In this document: in pieces, positions 59,926-64,000 of the stretch
How positions within the stretch are numbered: position 1 is the stretch's first letter
Layout of the letters: each line of letters begins with the position of its first letter
Assembly (NCBI GenBank): GCA_025677815.1
Contig: JAIXMP010000003.1
Span: 806,001-870,000 of the forward strand
Source of the DNA: Phascolomyces articulosus
Taxonomy: Eukaryota > Mucoromycota > Mucoromycetes > Mucorales > Lichtheimiaceae
Direction: 5' to 3'
Length of the DNA: 64,000 nucleotides
The notes under the pieces: generated by a model
What the model saw: only the letters and a program-made list of their open reading frames with translations
Databases searched by the model: none
Told to the model about the DNA's origin: nothing
Position numbers and translations under genes: made by a program

Positions 59926-61479
59926 TTATGCTACAACATCCAATAGTTTATAAAATTCCTCTCCTTGCGTTTTTTTAATTACAGGATAGTAATAATCATA
60001 TTTATCAATTTTTAACTGGATTTCAGAGAGAATGACGTATTGCGCAGAAGGATCATCCAAACCATCTGTTAAATGATTGAGAAAGAAATATGCAGTCATT
60101 CGATAATCATCTCCGTTTTTGTGACACCAGCACAAGTTTTTCTTTTTTATCTCCATGAATCTTGATAGTTGTTGGAACTTTTTAGAGATTTCATCGAGAT
60201 ATTCTCCTTTTAAATAAAGATAATTGTAATCATAGTCAAACCTGGTTCTTTTGGTTTCACTTGTTTCAGGTAGCTGAACAACTATGCACAAACAATAAAG
60301 GTATTTATTATTATCGTCATCATCGATATCGTCAGGGCTTGGTGGTAGATCTTCTTTTTGTATAGTTAAAGTGGTATTCTCGATGGATTGGTTGTTCGGA
60401 GCAAAAGTGCTTGTAACACGCATGGTTTTTCCAATTATATCGTAATTTTTAAATGATGTTGTTATATCATAAGGCAAGTGTTGTCCATGAACACCCGTCC
60501 ATGATGGCAAAAAGTGGTATTTTTGAATTGTTGATTTATAATAACAATCGTTTTCGAAAAACAAAATTCTGATATCTTTTTTTGCTAAAAGACCATAAAA
60601 TTGAATCAACAGGGCTTCTAATGGCTGATCGTAATCAATGTTGATTTCACCGATGAATTCTGGGAAAAGTTGAATGAGAGCAAAAACACGGTCATGGTCT
60701 TTGGTACTTGTTCGTTGATGTGCATGAAATAGAATTTGAGGTACAGTGAGTTTTGATGATGATGAATTGACCAATTCATATATTATTTCTCCTCCACGAA
60801 TATTTTCTCCAAATAGATGAGTATTGCTACGGACCAACAAATAGCAATCTCTTTGATTTTATCACTTCTTCTAAAGTCCATAACCGTTTGAAATATTCTT
60901 GGCCTTCTGGATCTAAAAATACATCGTCATTGTATTCAGGTACAGGTACAACGGTGCAATAAGCATTTTCATATATATGATGCATGTTGCGTAGTTCATG
61001 TTGTTTTTCTTCTTTATCATCTTGATTGATGCATAGTTGGTCGTACCATATATATTTGATATTGAATTGTTGACATATTTGTTGAATGATGCCTTCAAAT
61101 TTGACATATCGAATCGTTTTTGAAAAAAAGTAATTTTGATCTTCCATGATTTTGAAAACTTCAGCAATTTGTTTAAGTTTGTAATTTGTTCTACTTTGTA
61201 TCCAGGAACAATCATATCAGGAAATATAGTATCGTAAGAAATAATTTCGTGTGTGCCTTCATCGACTCGTACGTATTCTCCATTGTCATCTTGTTGTATG
61301 TCCCCTGATTGATTCCATGAATACGATAATGCGCAGTAACCTTCGCTCACTACTTGAGATTTATCAACTACTTTCATGTCAGAGACACGAACAAGTTTGG
61401 TAGGCATAAAGTCTGGTTTGGGTAAATCATTGAAGATTTTTTTTGGGTGGTTGGGAACGTTTGGCGTATTCCTCTCCAT
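59926..61479 (-). pseudogene. HET-domain (heterokaryon incompatibility) protein gene with two frame breaks
   Basis: In filamentous fungi HET domains trigger an incompatibility or cell-death response after non-self recognition. The gene reads from ATG at 61479 on the minus strand in three frames. Block 1 (to about 61150) has the HET opening YCALSYSWN. Block 2 (about 61170-60840) has IKYIWYDQLCINQ, then HHIYENAYCTVV and LWTLEEV, the central HET motifs. Block 3 (about 60845 to the stop at 59926) is a ~300-residue C-terminal part beginning near SNTHLFGENIRGG. Block 1 to 2 needs a shift near 61150; block 2 to 3 is fixed by removing one C around 60829-60832. No acceptable intron explains either. 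So it is a pseudogene, or there are sequence errors; few other substitutions disturb the frames, which means any inactivation is recent. A decayed relative lies at 63590-64000. Confidence 0.8.
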
Positions 61480-63150
61480 CAATACACCGAGAATATTGTG
61501 CCGTCTCGTAGGTGATATACATTATTTCTATATTTATATTAAATAAGCTTGACAAGTTAGTTTCAATGTTATCAATATAGCAAGGAATTAAAAAGAGAGG
61601 TATTTACTCACATATAAAGGAGTAGCGAATGGTTCTATTGGAAAAACTGCAAGAGAATATACGGTGATAATGGATTTTAGTGGTAATTAATACGCGTTTT
61701 TTAAGGATTTTCCGTCAAATGAAAGGTAGTGATGGAAGTGGTAAATAAAAATTGAAAAAAACAAAGTTAGCAGAAAAAAAAAGGCCTATAAATACATCTT
61801 TTTCTCTCTAAAACCTGTGTGACGCATTACATATAGCTGAGCCAAAACTCTGAAGCACCTAAAGGGTCATCATTAGCCCATTCCATAAATAAATAATGTT
61901 CATGTGCAGAAGATAAACCTGAATAACCTGAATCATATCATTGTATATCTGCTTCGCAACTGCTGAACGACTATGAAACAATATAAGAAGCGTCTAATAA
62001 TACAAAACTTCTATTACACGCGCAACAAATCTTGGGCCAGGGTCACAACATGTCTCCGGATTCATCTTAGTATTATTATATATCTTCCACAGGTCCTCAC
62101 GGGATTACAATTAAATCCTGCAGGAAAACGGATTTTAACCTTCAGAGTAATTTATGCGAGCTCTCGCCCATATAATTTTTCTCGGGCTCTCATATTATTT
62201 CCTTTTTAGTTAAAAATCAGGGACCTGTTGTATTACTAAAAATAAATACTGGCTTCTAACGGTAGAAATCCAACCATCCCATCAAATGTTGTTAGTTATA
62301 TAAGTCTAAGAAATATATTAGTATTTTTTCAAATTAAATATGATAGCATATGGTAGTGTAATCCGACGATTTGCTTAATTATTATTCTTCCACAGCAAAT
62401 TAACAGTATTCTAGTTATTAAAAATAGATAACTATATTGTATTTAATGTGTAAATGATGCTTGTTTATTACTATCATGAAAAGAAAAGGCTGCCAACTAG
62501 TACCATCGATGTTGACGACTACCAGTAATATGATAATGATGCTAATAATAATATAGAAATGTGCATTAATAACATATGATTCACTTTATAATTACAATGA
62601 TATCACTTGGAATGTTATAAAAAAAAATCAACAAAGATTCTTCCTCAACATGCGATAATGACTCAAAACCATCAAAGAACAAGCGTTGTCATCACAAATA
62701 TTCATTCTGTACCAAATTTCAATTTGGAATTCTACAGCAACAATAAAAATTTACTTCCTCGCATTTCAGCAATACATAGATTCATCGTCGTCTGGGTAGC
62801 ATGGTGGATTACTTTGTTGCTACTGGATTTGAGATTCTTTATTCGATTCGTTTCGAATAATAGTACACTTATATAAACAACTTTGTTGTTCAAAGCTTGT
62901 TGGTTGCTTATACTATTTTTTTTTTCGCGCCCGTTTTACTAGTGAGGATAATAAAAGTAACACCATCAAGTTATTAGATAATGATGATCGTATTGGCGAG
63001 TTATTCTTAGAAGGTTGAAAAATTGAAGTCGTATAATTTGAGAAAAATGTATTTATGTATCATTAAGTATTAAAAAATAAATATTTTTGATATTGCCCCC
63101 ACCAATAGTGCCTAAAATATCACATTTAAATAATGCTCCCTGTTTAAGCT
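61480..63150. other. Intergenic stretch between the HET gene and its decayed copy
   Basis: About 1.7 kb with no gene supported. Open frames at 61973-62209 and 62607-62876 have no motif. A GC-core word TTTTTTTCGCGCCCG lies at about 62920. The HET promoter should be in the left part. Confidence 0.45.
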
Positions 63151-63154
63151 TACT

Positions 63155-63589
63155 ACTGAGATAGCTCAAGAATATGATTGAGAGAAACACCATCATTATG
63201 TTGCTTGTAACCATCATTGTATCTTTAACTGTCTTCTTGTTTACAATGAATAATATAATATGTTTTATGGTGTCAGTGATGAATGAGCCTTTGGATAGTT
63301 TCTAGTTTGGATGCAAAGAAAACTTATTTGACACTATGCTCGATAGATGTATAAAGTTGTTTCTTTGACGATGTTTGAATCTGTCGTTAAATAAATGCTT
63401 CAAGCTTTCAAGCAAAAAAAGTATAACCATACACTTACACACTCGCTCAAAACTCGAATGTTCCTAATGTGTAGCTGCTACTGATGTTTTCAGGACGTGC
63501 ATCGAGGAGTCCCTGTAGCCTTTGACGAACAATATTATATTTTAAACATTTTACACCCATTATTGATTACAGGTTGGTAGTTACCACCC
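63155..63589. repeat. 3' flank of the HET relic, right copy of the segmental duplication
   Basis: Matches about 59371-59780 in direct orientation, about 3.78 kb away. It carries the same TATCTTTAACTGTCTTCTTG word and, further on, ACTCGCTCAA. Similarity is interrupted by small indels. Confidence 0.7.
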
Positions 63590-64000
63590 TATTCAGTCTT
63601 AAAAAGAAATTTAGAGAGGACCACATAGTATGTTGAAGGATCATCCAATCTTTTTTTTTTTTATGATATCAGCATAATCATTCCTTCTTTATCTCTATGG
63701 TAAATCTGAAGAATCGTTTTTATATTTTAGAGACGCGATAAATCAACTCTTTTTCTCTAGAAAGAATATCATGGTGGTATGATCTGGATTTCATATTACT
63801 AGAAGAACCCTGTGTTTTTTTTTTGGTTTCATTTGTTCCACAACATGTAGATGAACTGCGTTTCATGATATCCAAGAAACATAAGAATATTGTTTATTAA
63901 AAAAAAAGTTGTTTTGATACATTGTCACTTTATTTCTATTTATGTATTGATGATATAGCCTAGTCAGAAAATAATATATTATTCCATTATTATTTAAAGT
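63590..64000 (-). pseudogene. Decayed second HET-gene copy (C-terminal part), runs off the window
   Basis: Nucleotide similarity to 59980-60300 continues past the duplicated flank. On the minus strand, short matches to the C-terminal part of the HET gene at 59926-61479 are legible: LDDPS then YVVLS (against LDDPSAQYVILS) and EIKKE then LC (against EIKKKNLC). They are separated by stops and frame changes and by a T/A-run at 63651-63662. The 5' part with the HET motifs would lie beyond the right edge. This copy is much more degraded than the left one. Confidence 0.65.

Noticed and set aside
61973..62876. Two open frames on plus between the HET copies
   Set aside because: No motif, no homology to the HET gene and no supporting splice structure.
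1..64000. CRISPR array or bacterial-type operon
   Set aside because: No regularly spaced repeats; genes have spliceosomal introns.

Overview
This 64 kb window comes from a fungal nuclear genome. The AT-rich intergenic DNA, the many short GT-AG introns (about 40-165 nt) and the gene set (an OCRL-type inositol 5-phosphatase with ASH and RhoGAP domains, an ELMO/CED-12 protein, a VPS9 protein, an LCB2 with a long Ser/Thr-rich leader) suggest an early-diverging fungus, most likely Mucoromycota. That placement is inference; there is no rRNA here to test it.

Layout. At the left edge lies the 5' part of an ALE1-type MBOAT lysophospholipid acyltransferase (minus). After a 4.9 kb gene-poor gap come a secreted GH35 beta-galactosidase (5.9-10.2 kb), an OCRL/INPP5B-like 5-phosphatase (10.5-15.5 kb), ribosomal protein eS8 divergent from mitochondrial bL33m (15.9-17.6 kb), an unidentified ER-type membrane protein (18.2-19.0 kb), a PIRH2-like CHY/RING E3 ligase (minus), LCB2 serine palmitoyltransferase (minus), a tetraspan MARVEL-like protein, an unidentified low-complexity protein, a PRPF38B-like splicing factor with a 12-nt micro-exon (minus), and an ELMO protein.

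From 38.7 to 49.8 kb the window is mostly repeat debris. It has tandem copies of a ~350 bp repeat, a 439 bp LTR-like insertion with a perfect 5-bp duplication, a multi-part inverted repeat, a tRNA-Pro(AGG) gene, a decayed LINE reverse transcriptase and a multi-stop pseudogene. Beyond that lie a DDHD-domain phospholipase (49.8-53.1 kb) convergent with a VPS9-domain Rab5-type exchange factor (53.6-57.4 kb), and then a frameshifted HET-domain gene. A second, more decayed HET relic lies about 3.6 kb further right and runs off the window.

Several intact genes share membrane-lipid and endosomal themes: ALE1 and the DDHD protein remodel phospholipids, LCB2 starts sphingolipid synthesis, the OCRL-like enzyme removes the 5-phosphate from phosphoinositides, and VPS9 and ELMO proteins act on Rab5 and Rac-type GTPases. 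I see no operon-like logic; this is ordinary eukaryotic neighbourhood.

The most unusual findings are two multi-exon minus-strand pseudogenes (29.9-30.6 and 47.5-48.3 kb) whose premature stops are all explained by C-to-T changes, mainly CAA/CAG to TAA/TAG; the duplicated, broken HET locus; the nested inverted-repeat block; and a cluster of CGCG-core palindromes upstream of the PIRH2-like gene. Exon limits were read by hand and checked for phase; errors of a base or two are possible.
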